Source: an uncultured Muribaculaceae bacterium
Lineage (GTDB): Bacteria; Bacteroidota; Bacteroidia; Bacteroidales; Muribaculaceae
Direction of reading: 5' to 3'
DNA: 64,000 nt
Assembly (NCBI GenBank): GCA_910585755.1
Contig: CAJUFH010000004.1
Span: forward strand, 1 to 64,000
Below the pieces are notes generated by a model that was given only the letters and a program-made list of their open reading frames with translations, was not told where the DNA came from and searched no databases. Both the position numbers and the translations under genes were made by a program. Below, piece by piece: positions 17,367 through 25,706 of this stretch. The number at the start of each line of letters is the position of its first letter. The first letter of the stretch is position 1.

Positions 17367-19082
17367 TTATCTTATGAGGACTTTCGTTGTCGTGCTTCCC
17401 TGGCGGCGGATGTAGACGCCCGGAGTGTCACCGGTGACGCGGATTCCCTGGAGGTTGTAATATTCCACGGGAGCGTCGCTGTCCGCGTCGCTGTCAGGAA
17501 TAACGTCGGTTATGCCCGATACGTTGCCGTCCTTGGTTGAGAAGTAGTTGAGGTTGTCTTTCTTCTGGTACGCGCGCACATAGTCGAAGTCTGTCTGGTA
17601 ATCGAAGCCGAGGTCAGGCTTGGCCGCCCAGCCGCCGTCGCCTACCGACTGGTTGCAGATGATGTAGAACGGCTTATTGAAGGGCCAGGTAACCGACTCG
17701 GTCCATTTCCCCTCGGAATAGTGAGGGTTCTTGGCGGTAGCGTAGGCCACTCCGTCGACATACCAGGTGATATGCTCGGAGTCCCAGTCAATAGCGTAGG
17801 TGTGCCATAGAGCCGCGTCGACGTTCGACATTGTGCCCCCGCTGAAAGGAATCGGCTTGCTGATCGAGCCGTAATTATTTTTTACGGAGCCGTTGTTGGG
17901 ATAGCGCCACGCGCAGTGGAGCGAGCCGTAGGCGATTTTCTCGGTGTTGATCTGTTCCCAAATGTCAATCTCGCCGCAGGAGGGCCATCCGGCGTACTGT
18001 ACGGTCGGCATCATCCAGAAAGCGGGGAAGTTGCCGGAGTGGGGGTTGGTTTTGCAGCGCGCTTCTACGTATCCGCCGTTGAGGTAGAATTTGTTGTGGG
18101 TGTAAATCGCGCCGGAAATCATCTCTTTTTTCTCGGCGGGAAGGAACTCGTCGGGGGTCTTCATGCAGTAAGACTTGTACATCCCCTGGTCGAACTTGTT
18201 GACGACCGGGCGCTCGTTGTCGACGGCGCAGAAGCGGTTCCAGGTAGAGCTGTAGCGGGGGTGGTAGCTCCATTTCGAGGTATCCATGGCGTCGCCCGAG
18301 AACTCGTCGCTCCAGATGAGGGTCCATTCCCCTTCGGGGGTGTCGGCGTATTCGCCGTAGACGTAAATCTGGCCGTTTATCTGGTAGGGGTACAGTTCGG
18401 AAACTCCCTCGGCGGGAATCTCGAACTCTTCCCACTGGCGGTTGCCGCTGACATACTGTTCGCCGAAGATGTTCTGCCCGTGGCGCACGGTCAGTCTGTC
18501 ACCCTTGAACCCTTCGAGGGTCGGGCGGGGTTCGACGCTGACAGCCGTCCAGTAGGCGACGCTGAGGGGCAGGGGCTTGTAGCCGGGGGCCCATATGTTG
18601 CCGTTTAGGATTTCGGAGAAGAACTCGCACTCCTCCTTGTGGAGGTTGACGAGGAAGTCGACGGCGCAGTCACCCTCGGCCTCTACGCGGGCGCGGTAAA
18701 CGCCCGGCACGGTTTCCGAGGGGATGGAGATGGTGGGTAGTTGCTGGGGAAGGCCGTATCCCATAAGGTCGGCCGCGTCAAAACTGCCGTCCTGGCCCAG
18801 GTCGATGTAGAGGCTCATTTTCGTGGCGGGGCCGGAGTAGGTGACCTCGGGAACGAGGGATTTGCCGATTCCGGCGCTGAGAACGCTCTCGTCCTGGAAC
18901 ACGTGGCGCTGTGTCGAGTTGATTTTGAACGTGCCTTCGAGGGTCACGAATGTGATGCCGCTGTCGCGGTCTTTTTCTCCAGAAAGGTCGCAGGGATATA
19001 GGTTGTCGGCGGTTTGAGCGCCGGCCTGGAGAGATGCTCCGGCAAGGGCGAGACTGGTAAGGAGTAAAAATTTCTTTCGCAT
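17367..19082 (-). CDS. Multidomain GH16 beta-glucanase with C-terminal tail
   Basis: Exported enzyme of 571 residues. After the signal peptide, residues about 25-250 form an accessory beta-rich region with a GEVED-like stretch (YIDLGQDGSFDAADLMGYG). The GH16 domain runs from about 252 (WTLIWSDEFSGDAMD) to 515, with catalytic strand GEIDIWEQ (Glu371, Asp373, Glu376). The last about 35 residues (YYNLQGIRV, GVYIRRQG, TTKVLIR) form a tail also found on other secreted proteins here and may be a short type IX secretion or surface-sorting signal. It is first of a two-gene GH16 unit, with its own -7 box at 19144-19151 and a terminator upstream that separates it from the lipoprotein genes. Confidence 0.93.
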   Translation of the reverse strand: MRKKFLLLTSLALAGASLQAGAQTADNLYPCDLSGEKDRDSGITFVTLEGTFKINSTQRHVFQDESVLSAGIGKSLVPEVTYSGPATKMSLYIDLGQDGSFDAADLMGYGLPQQLPTISIPSETVPGVYRARVEAEGDCAVDFLVNLHKEECEFFSEILNGNIWAPGYKPLPLSVAYWTAVSVEPRPTLEGFKGDRLTVRHGQNIFGEQYVSGNRQWEEFEIPAEGVSELYPYQINGQIYVYGEYADTPEGEWTLIWSDEFSGDAMDTSKWSYHPRYSSTWNRFCAVDNERPVVNKFDQGMYKSYCMKTPDEFLPAEKKEMISGAIYTHNKFYLNGGYVEARCKTNPHSGNFPAFWMMPTVQYAGWPSCGEIDIWEQINTEKIAYGSLHCAWRYPNNGSVKNNYGSISKPIPFSGGTMSNVDAALWHTYAIDWDSEHITWYVDGVAYATAKNPHYSEGKWTESVTWPFNKPFYIICNQSVGDGGWAAKPDLGFDYQTDFDYVRAYQKKDNLNYFSTKDGNVSGITDVIPDSDADSDAPVEYYNLQGIRVTGDTPGVYIRRQGSTTTKVLIR

Positions 19083-19143
19083 CCGATAATTGATTATGAG
19101 GTTAACTATGAGTTAATATTGCGAGATAATATCATTATCCTCG

Positions 19144-19151
19144 CGAAGATA
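19144..19151 (-). promoter_or_regulatory. Probable promoter -7 box of the GH16 pair
   Basis: On the minus strand TATCTTCG lies 62 bp before the GH16 start codon and matches the -7 form seen before the rubrerythrin gene. No strong -33 element was seen. Together with the terminator at 19202-19240 it suggests that the GH16 pair can be transcribed apart from the lipoprotein genes. Confidence 0.5.
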
Positions 19152-19201
19152 GCTATTAATTCCGTAACTTGCAGTAATTCGTTATATTAAAAAAACATAA
19201 G

Positions 19202-19240
19202 AAAAAGAGGGGCCGCGCCAATCGATTGGCGCGGCCTCTC
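19202..19240 (-). terminator. Intrinsic terminator after the last lipoprotein gene
   Basis: A 17-bp stem with one mismatch (19207-19223 with 19224-19240, centred on ATCGAT), followed on the minus strand by TTTTT. It ends the transcript of the 19268-21463 gene. Confidence 0.85.
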
Positions 19241-19267
19241 CGGGTATTGTCGCGGCTTGACAGCCGA

Positions 19268-21463
19268 TTAGTAGAGCAGCTCGAAGTCGTCGATAATCAT
19301 CTGCGAACCTTCTCCGCCGGTGTAGTAGTCTCCGCCGATGGATGAAGACGCCACGCAGATTATGTTTTCGGCCTTGACCTCGGGATAGCCCTCATAGCTG
19401 ATGGGTATTTCAACTTCGATGAGGCCGTCGCCGGCAGTGGCTTCCTTGAACACGCGCTCTCCGTAGCCGATTACATTCTTGTCGTTCTTGCTGAACAGCG
19501 ACGGGCCGAGGGTTCGTACCACGCATGGATACTTCGTTCCGAGCTTCGCGTCGTTCTTGTTTTCGCCGTTGAGGATAGCTATGTAGATTATACCGCTATC
19601 CATATCGCCGACTTTTACATCCGTGCGGGGGTCGCCACTGTCCTTCCTGTTGATTGCAACCGGGGTATATTTAACCCATGCGCGGAGGGCGCGGGGACGG
19701 CTTGCGAACGGACGACCCCATGCGAGGATGCCGTAGTAAGTCTCCTCAGTCCCAAGGAACTCGCCGATGAATATGTTTCCCGCGGCGAATTTACCGATAC
19801 CGAACATCGCGACATACTGGCTTGTGAGGCGAGCCGATGATTTTCCGGAGTGGAACAGGGTGGTTTCCTGCTCGGTCACCTGCTTATTAAGCGTTGAGGA
19901 GCCTTTGTTGCCGGTATCCCAGAACAGCGATTCTTTTGATGCCGCCGGAATGACGGATTTGCCGTCTTTGCCCCATTCTTCAAAACTCGAGTTGGGTAGT
20001 TGTTGGTTGCTTTCAGTTGTGAACGTGCAGGTCACAGAGGAAGTGAAGTCGTCGCAGTAGGATTGGTACTCGTAGGTAGTTCCGGGTTCCAGGCCGGTCA
20101 GTGTGACGGTGTACTTCGAGTTGACAGCGGCGCGGGATGTGGCGCCGTCGGCAGCTACCTGAGTCCACTGCTGGGTGCCCTGCTTGCGGTACTGGATTCC
20201 GAAGCCGGTAGCGTTCTCCTTCATCACGGTGCCGGTGAGGGTTGCCTTGGTTGCCCAGGTGGTGGCGGCGTTGGCCTCAACCTGGTCGGTCATGACGAGC
20301 GCGTCGGAAACCATGATGTTCAGGGTCGCGGTCGCGGTCTTGTCGGCGTTGTCGGTAACGATTACCGTCACGGCGTGTTCCCCTGAGGGGAGGTTGTTGA
20401 GAAGCTCCTTGTCGAAGGAAATCTTCATCTCCGAGAAGTTCGTGTCGTCGTGGGTGGTGTATGTCCAGCGGAGGCCGTGCTCGTTGATTACGGTCTCGAG
20501 GGAGGGATCCATGCCGAAAATCTCGAAATCGTTGCCGCCGATGCCGAGCAGGTCGGTAAAGGCATCGCAGCGCAGCTCAACCTTCTTGAGGAAGGAGGTG
20601 GCGGCGATCCATAAGGACTTCTTGGCGAACTTGCCAGGTTCGGCAATCACGGCCTGGGAGAGGTCGAAGCCGATTCCGGAGATAGCGGGGGCGGCGTTGA
20701 TGGTGTACTCGTCCTCTACGACGGTAGCTTCCTGCACCTCGACGGTGATGAAAGCGCCGCCTACGGGGGAGGTTACGCCGCCGTCATGCTTGACGGTAAG
20801 GATGTACTCCGTCTTGGGTTTGGCGTTCTCAATAGTGCCGGTCTTGGTGAACTCCTCGCCGGTCGAGAGAGTGCCCTTGAGGGTCCAGGTGAGGTTCTTG
20901 TCGATGGAGGGCATCATGAAGTACCCCTTGGTGTTCCCGTCGGCAATCAGCTCCGGGGTAAATTCCAGGGAGCCGGTCTTGTGGCCTACGGTCATGGAGA
21001 TGTCGGAAAGGACCTCTTTCGCCCCGTCCTCAACGACAACGCTCGAAACGACGTTGGCGAGGGCGGCAACGATGGTTACCTGTGATACGGAGCCGTCGCC
21101 GACGGTGAATTTCTCAGCCCCTTTGAACCATCGGGTGTCGAAGGAGGCGGGGACGGAGTCTCCGGCCCATACCTCGGCGGTGTAGTTGCCCGCCAAGAGA
21201 GTAACGCCACCCGCGGGGAGGGGATTGGAAGCGTCGAAGCGCCGCACAAGTCCCTTCTCGTTGGAAATCCAGATCATCGCGTCCTTTTTCAGGTCGTCGA
21301 CGGAGGTTATGGCACGCGATTTGGTAACGTCGGCGTTGAGGCTCGTGCGAATCATTACGCGCCCTTCGCCGGAGCCGTTGCCCAGGTCGTATTTAGCGTC
21401 GTCGGAGCAACCGGCCAGCGCCAGCCCGAGGGCGGCTATGCTGATAGTCAATAGCTTTTTCAT
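19268..21463 (-). CDS. DUF4493 + PCMD lipoprotein, probable surface glycan-binding protein
   Basis: Lipoprotein of 731 residues (signal ending LALAGCSDD, lipid-modified Cys19). The N-terminal part (about 25-230) is a DUF4493 domain: the opening pattern is a short strand, a KSRAITS stretch and AGNYTAEVWAGDS. Middle beta-sandwich regions include an FN3-like segment (YTVTLTGLEPGTTYEYQSYCDD, about 455-476). The C-terminal about 240 residues (from NSSFEEWG to SQMIIDDFELLY) form a PCMD domain, a putative carbohydrate-associated fold. It is third in a lipoprotein operon that precedes two GH16 glucanases. Binding of beta-glucan at the cell surface is inferred from that context. There is no catalytic motif. 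Confidence 0.87.
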   Translation of the reverse strand: MKKLLTISIAALGLALAGCSDDAKYDLGNGSGEGRVMIRTSLNADVTKSRAITSVDDLKKDAMIWISNEKGLVRRFDASNPLPAGGVTLLAGNYTAEVWAGDSVPASFDTRWFKGAEKFTVGDGSVSQVTIVAALANVVSSVVVEDGAKEVLSDISMTVGHKTGSLEFTPELIADGNTKGYFMMPSIDKNLTWTLKGTLSTGEEFTKTGTIENAKPKTEYILTVKHDGGVTSPVGGAFITVEVQEATVVEDEYTINAAPAISGIGFDLSQAVIAEPGKFAKKSLWIAATSFLKKVELRCDAFTDLLGIGGNDFEIFGMDPSLETVINEHGLRWTYTTHDDTNFSEMKISFDKELLNNLPSGEHAVTVIVTDNADKTATATLNIMVSDALVMTDQVEANAATTWATKATLTGTVMKENATGFGIQYRKQGTQQWTQVAADGATSRAAVNSKYTVTLTGLEPGTTYEYQSYCDDFTSSVTCTFTTESNQQLPNSSFEEWGKDGKSVIPAASKESLFWDTGNKGSSTLNKQVTEQETTLFHSGKSSARLTSQYVAMFGIGKFAAGNIFIGEFLGTEETYYGILAWGRPFASRPRALRAWVKYTPVAINRKDSGDPRTDVKVGDMDSGIIYIAILNGENKNDAKLGTKYPCVVRTLGPSLFSKNDKNVIGYGERVFKEATAGDGLIEVEIPISYEGYPEVKAENIICVASSSIGGDYYTGGEGSQMIIDDFELLY

Positions 21464-21478
21464 TGGTCAGTCCTCCTG

Positions 21479-22837
21479 TTATTCAAACTTTAAATCTTGT
21501 GATTTCTCGTTGCCCTTTTGGTCGACCACGCGGATAATGAACGTGTTCTGTCCGGGGTAGATGCCAAGCAGGGGAACGAACTGGGTGATGTCGAACGTAA
21601 CCTCGGTTTTTCCTATCACATCGTTCTCGAGGGGGAACCCGAACTCTGTAAGTTGCCCTTTCAAATCGCCGGGATACGCGAGGTCGAATTCCTTATCCAT
21701 CCCCATTGAGGCGAGTATGCCGGCAAGTTCGGGGCATGCGTGGATTGTGACAAACAGGTTGGAGATTGCGTCGGTAGCTTTGATTACCACTTTGGCTTCC
21801 TGTGTCGGCTGCATATTCTCGTCGGCGAAGTCAGATACTTTGTTCCAGGTGCCGTCGAGCTTGATGGTCTCGCTGTCGAAACCAATCGCGTCGCCGGGCT
21901 GGGGGTCGTCGGGGTTCTCGGGTCCGGGAGGGGTCGGGTCGTCGGGAAGGACTTCGTGGCCCGGGCGGTCAGAGGGGTCGAGGATGTCGTCCTCGACAGC
22001 GTTGTCAACCGTCATGTCCTCGCTCTCTACGGAGGTGTCGACCGAAATCGGGGTGCCGTCGACGATGATATAGCCGTTTTCGTCGGGCGAAACGGCGTCG
22101 TTCTTTTTCAGGCCGAAGGTAATCTTGCGGTGCTGACCTTTCTTTACGTCAACGAGGGCGCTGGCAAAGGTCTCGGCGGTGCCGCTGACGGTGCCGGAGA
22201 ACTCTACGCGGAGGGTCTGGTTCTCGTCGTCGGTGGAGGCGAAGTAGCCCGCGTCTGTCGCGGGGGTCTGGGGGGTGAAGTTCAGGGCGTTACCCTCGGT
22301 GGTCTTGACGCTAACATTCAGGTCGCTTCCGGCCTCGGCCAGGAGCTGCTGGGTGAAGTGGACGGTCACCATGATGTTGCCCAGGGTGCAGACAACCGGC
22401 TCTACGTCGGTAATCTGGTTCTCGGCGATGGAGAACTTCTGCGTGCCTGTGAAATAGGGACAGTTCCAACCCGCGGCTTCGGGAGCCTCGGCGGAAGCCA
22501 CGTCGACCGTGTAGTCGCCAACGTTGAGGAGGACGAACTCGTCCATCTCGCCGTATTTCCAGGTTCCGGCCTCGGTGCCGTCGGTTCCGGTGATTTTGAC
22601 GATAAAGTTGGTGAGGTCGACTGATTCGCGCGACTTGGGAGCCTTCATCGGGGCCAGGCCGTCCTTAATCAGTGTCTCGCCATTGGTGACTTCCACGCCG
22701 AAGGTCGCGGTGCGGAGTCGGCCGACCCCCTTTCCGGAGTCGGTTTTGACGTCCGGCTCCCATGTGTCGCTGCAGGAGGAAACTCCCGAAGCGAGCAGGG
22801 CTGCCGCCGCCATTATGGAGAAAATCTTGGTTTTCAT
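21479..22837 (-). CDS. DUF4493 lipoprotein
   Basis: Lipoprotein of 452 residues (signal ending ASGVSSCSD, Cys22). Residues about 35-260 form a DUF4493 domain with the features LLNVGDYTVDVASAEAPEAAG and a Tyr/Phe-rich FTGTQKFSI strand. A Pro/Asp/Glu-rich linker (about 290-330) leads to a C-terminal beta domain of about 120 residues (WNKVSDFADENMQP to the end) that I do not recognise. The gene lies between two DUF4493/PCMD lipoprotein genes with gaps of 15 and 31 bp, so the three share a transcript. Its role is presumably structural or glycan-binding on the outer membrane. Confidence 0.85.
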   Translation of the reverse strand: MKTKIFSIMAAAALLASGVSSCSDTWEPDVKTDSGKGVGRLRTATFGVEVTNGETLIKDGLAPMKAPKSRESVDLTNFIVKITGTDGTEAGTWKYGEMDEFVLLNVGDYTVDVASAEAPEAAGWNCPYFTGTQKFSIAENQITDVEPVVCTLGNIMVTVHFTQQLLAEAGSDLNVSVKTTEGNALNFTPQTPATDAGYFASTDDENQTLRVEFSGTVSGTAETFASALVDVKKGQHRKITFGLKKNDAVSPDENGYIIVDGTPISVDTSVESEDMTVDNAVEDDILDPSDRPGHEVLPDDPTPPGPENPDDPQPGDAIGFDSETIKLDGTWNKVSDFADENMQPTQEAKVVIKATDAISNLFVTIHACPELAGILASMGMDKEFDLAYPGDLKGQLTEFGFPLENDVIGKTEVTFDITQFVPLLGIYPGQNTFIIRVVDQKGNEKSQDLKFE

Positions 22838-22868
22838 TATTTTGTTTTACTCTTTTCGGTTAGGAAGT

Positions 22869-25319
22869 TTAGTAGCTCAGCTCAACATCGTCGACATAGA
22901 GCGCGGAGCCGGTGTAATAGCCGTTCAAAACGCCCAGGAATCCTGTGTGTTTAGGAATGTCATTCTTGTTAAGGTAGGTTGTCCCGGCATTGGTAGAGCG
23001 GAAGATAACACTCAGCTTGGCTGCTTTCTCGGCGTTGTCGCCATATGTCAGGCTGACGGTCTGCTGCGAGAAGCTGTCAATGGCATCCAGCGCTTTCGAG
23101 GCGGTAGCGACGACGTTGCCGTTTGCGTCATAGACGGTAATCTCGGCATAACCCTTGTCTGCGGAGTTGCTCGGAGTGTACCTGTACCAAAATTTAATTG
23201 CCGACGGGCGCGAAGCGAAAGCTATACCATATTGCGGAGAGCCATTGTATGTTCCGAGGAACAGCTCGCCTTGGGAGAATTGCTTGGCATCGTTAGTCCC
23301 AGCCGTGTTGCGTTTAACGTCGAAACCGACAGAACGGATATTGGCGCATGCCCCATTGCGTCCAGCTTCTTCCTTTGCGGTGGAACTTATTGCCGAGTAA
23401 CTGCTTTCGGATGACAGGAAACCGGTTGTGAGCGGATTCAGAGTCCCCCAGTTGCCTCCCAAAGACCAAACCGTTACATTAGCGGCCAGATTCGACTTGT
23501 TTTCCGAAGTCCAATCCTCCAATCCTGAATTCTCGATTCCAAGGATTTCCTCGGTTTTGGCGGTCTGGGTTACGCAGGAGATTCCGTCAACGATGGCGCG
23601 GAAATAATAGGTCGTGTTAGCGTCGAGGCCGCTGACGGTCCAGGTCGCGCCGTCCAGAGAGGCGTTGGCCGCGTTGGCGAACGTCTTGCCGTCGGTCGAA
23701 ATCTGGAGCGTCGCTTTCGCTGCCATGTCGGCGGGCGCTTTGCGGACGCGGCGCGACGCTACGGCTGATGCGCCCGCATAATTAGGGTTGTCAATCAGGG
23801 TGACCTTGGCGCTGTGGGCGAACGAGTTGCGGTCGTCGATGCTCAGAGCGTGGAGCGACTCGGCGTGTACTACGTTGAGCGGCGCGGAAACGACGGTGCC
23901 GTCGGCTGCCACGGCGCGGATCTGCACGTCGCGCTCTCCGTCGACGGCTACCTCTACGAGGTAGTTGCCGGTCGCACGGCTAACGGCGGTGTACTTGGCG
24001 GGGATGTTGTCCCAGGTGCCGCGGGTGTTCGACTGCTGGATGGTGACGCTCTTTGCGGGGTCCCCTCCGTTGTACGCAAGGTTGAAGGAGAAGTCGGTCT
24101 GCCCCTTGACGATAGCCGAAGGATTGGAAAGCTCGAGGATGAGTTTCTCGATATCGACGCTGACGGTCAGCGGCTCCGACTCCTTGTTATATTTGTCGCG
24201 GGCCACGAAGGTGAACTCGGTGGTGTTGTTTCCCCCTTCGACATAATTAATGTTGTTGAGCACGTCGGTAAGGATTACCTGGGCCATCTTTCCGGGCTTG
24301 CTCAGGCCGCGGGTCGCGAGGCCGAGAGCGGCTGTCGCGGTGTTAGCGGCGGCGTCGCCGGCCAGGAGGTCCATTTCGGCGGGCCAACCCTGTTCGCGGA
24401 GCGAGGGGGAGGAGGTCTTCATTACGATTGACGAGAGACCGCCGTGGGCTACTACGGTAACCGAGCGGGCGCCAGCGGGTGCGTTGCCGGCGATGAAGCT
24501 CTCAACGGGGAATCCTTCGGAGGCGATGGTCGGCTTGGGGGCGTTGATGATGTCGTCGGAAAGGTCGATTTCCACAACCTCCTGGTCGAGCATCTCGTCC
24601 CAGGTGATTTCCAGCACGGGGGTCTCCACGTTGCCGTTGTTGACGTCGAACTTGACGGTGTAGTGGTGGCGGGGGAGAAGGGTGATCGGGCTGGGGGTCA
24701 GGGTCGCCTTGGTGCCCGAGGGCTTGGTCACGGCGATCGCGAACTGAACCTCACCGGCGGGCAGGTAGACAGGCTCTGTCGCGTCGGCGGCGTATTCAAG
24801 CGCGCCGAGCGCGGTAGTCAGCGTCGTCTTGTAGTCGGTGAAGTATGCGGCAAACGCTTCAGAGTAGGCGATTGTCAGCATTGAGTTGGCGAGCTGGGCG
24901 GTGAGCTGTACCTGGGCCGCCTTGTTCTCCTCGACTGTCACGGAACATTCGCCGTAGTAGTACGGCTTGTTGAATCCCTGTTCCTCCTCGCTTCCGTAGA
25001 AGGCGCTGAAAGTGTATTCGCCTACGGGGAAGAGTTCGTCGGTCGGGAAGTCGGCGAGCGAGTCCCATGTTTTCTCATAGCCTCCGGCGTCGCGGACGAG
25101 CCGGATTTTCATCTGGTCGGCGGAAACGGCTTCCGCAGCCCTCGAAGCGGGGGCTTTGGGGGTGCTCTTCGAGGTAACCACGCTCTTGTCGAGGTTTACC
25201 GATGGGAAGAGACGTCCCTGGCGGTCGCTGTCGCCACCCGGGTTGAAAGTGTCGGCGCAAGAGGCGATTAACATCGTTCCAGCCGCGCCAATCAACCCGA
25301 TTAGCACTTTGTTCATCAT
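22869..25319 (-). CDS. DUF4493 + PCMD lipoprotein, first gene of the glucan operon
   Basis: Lipoprotein of 816 residues (signal ending MLIASCADT, Cys21). The domain order matches the gene at 19268-21463: DUF4493 (about 30-250), middle beta-sandwich regions with an FN3-like stretch (WTVSGLDANTTYYFRAIVDG), then a C-terminal PCMD domain (NSGLEDWTSENKSN to LYVDDVELSY). Two adjacent ATG codons begin the gene; the first is used. It leads a minus-strand series of three lipoproteins and two GH16 enzymes. No SusC/SusD pair is present, so these lipoproteins may be the only surface capture components encoded here. Function beyond glycan binding is unknown. Confidence 0.87.
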   Translation of the reverse strand: MMNKVLIGLIGAAGTMLIASCADTFNPGGDSDRQGRLFPSVNLDKSVVTSKSTPKAPASRAAEAVSADQMKIRLVRDAGGYEKTWDSLADFPTDELFPVGEYTFSAFYGSEEEQGFNKPYYYGECSVTVEENKAAQVQLTAQLANSMLTIAYSEAFAAYFTDYKTTLTTALGALEYAADATEPVYLPAGEVQFAIAVTKPSGTKATLTPSPITLLPRHHYTVKFDVNNGNVETPVLEITWDEMLDQEVVEIDLSDDIINAPKPTIASEGFPVESFIAGNAPAGARSVTVVAHGGLSSIVMKTSSPSLREQGWPAEMDLLAGDAAANTATAALGLATRGLSKPGKMAQVILTDVLNNINYVEGGNNTTEFTFVARDKYNKESEPLTVSVDIEKLILELSNPSAIVKGQTDFSFNLAYNGGDPAKSVTIQQSNTRGTWDNIPAKYTAVSRATGNYLVEVAVDGERDVQIRAVAADGTVVSAPLNVVHAESLHALSIDDRNSFAHSAKVTLIDNPNYAGASAVASRRVRKAPADMAAKATLQISTDGKTFANAANASLDGATWTVSGLDANTTYYFRAIVDGISCVTQTAKTEEILGIENSGLEDWTSENKSNLAANVTVWSLGGNWGTLNPLTTGFLSSESSYSAISSTAKEEAGRNGACANIRSVGFDVKRNTAGTNDAKQFSQGELFLGTYNGSPQYGIAFASRPSAIKFWYRYTPSNSADKGYAEITVYDANGNVVATASKALDAIDSFSQQTVSLTYGDNAEKAAKLSVIFRSTNAGTTYLNKNDIPKHTGFLGVLNGYYTGSALYVDDVELSY

Positions 25320-25345
25320 ATAGATAGTTAAAGAAAAATTTGTGA

Positions 25346-25353
25346 CGAAGTTA
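25346..25353 (-). promoter_or_regulatory. Probable promoter -7 box of the lipoprotein operon
   Basis: The minus strand has TAACTTCG 27 bp before the first ATG, in an A+T-rich leader. The -33 position is not a clear TTTG. The rest of the 387-bp gap (25320-25706) holds A+T-rich DNA and the inverted repeat at 25555-25640. I see no protein gene in it. Confidence 0.55.
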
Positions 25354-25554
25354 GCTATAATTTCTTAAACAATCTTTAAACAGAGTGTTAAAAATCACGA
25401 CAGACGTCAGAAATATCTCTTAAACAGGGGTACGTTTGTGCAGTTAGCTTTGGCGTAAATCCGCGTCAAAGCGGCAAATATTCTGCCTGAAAAGCAAAAA
25501 AACGGGGTTTAAAGTTTATGGTTTAAGGTTTGGGAGTACTGGAACCGGGATTAG

Positions 25555-25640
25555 GCCGCTCGCCTGCGGCTCGCTCCACCCGACAGCTGCGGAAGGCCTC
25601 CGGGGCCAGTGTTGAGTGGAGCGAGCCGAAGGCGAGCGGC
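25555..25640. repeat. 25-bp inverted repeat between convergent-side ends
   Basis: Arms 25555-25579 and 25616-25640 are complementary at 24 of 25 positions, with a 36-bp loop that contains smaller G+C-rich stems. It is too long and lacks a T-run for a simple terminator. It lies between the operon promoter and the 3' end of feoAB. It may be a REP-like element. Confidence 0.8.
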
Positions 25641-25706
25641 TTCCTGTTCTAAAGCAACTATTCCCTTCACCTGCACCTCTTCACCATTCACTTTCTTTTC
25701 TGCGGC

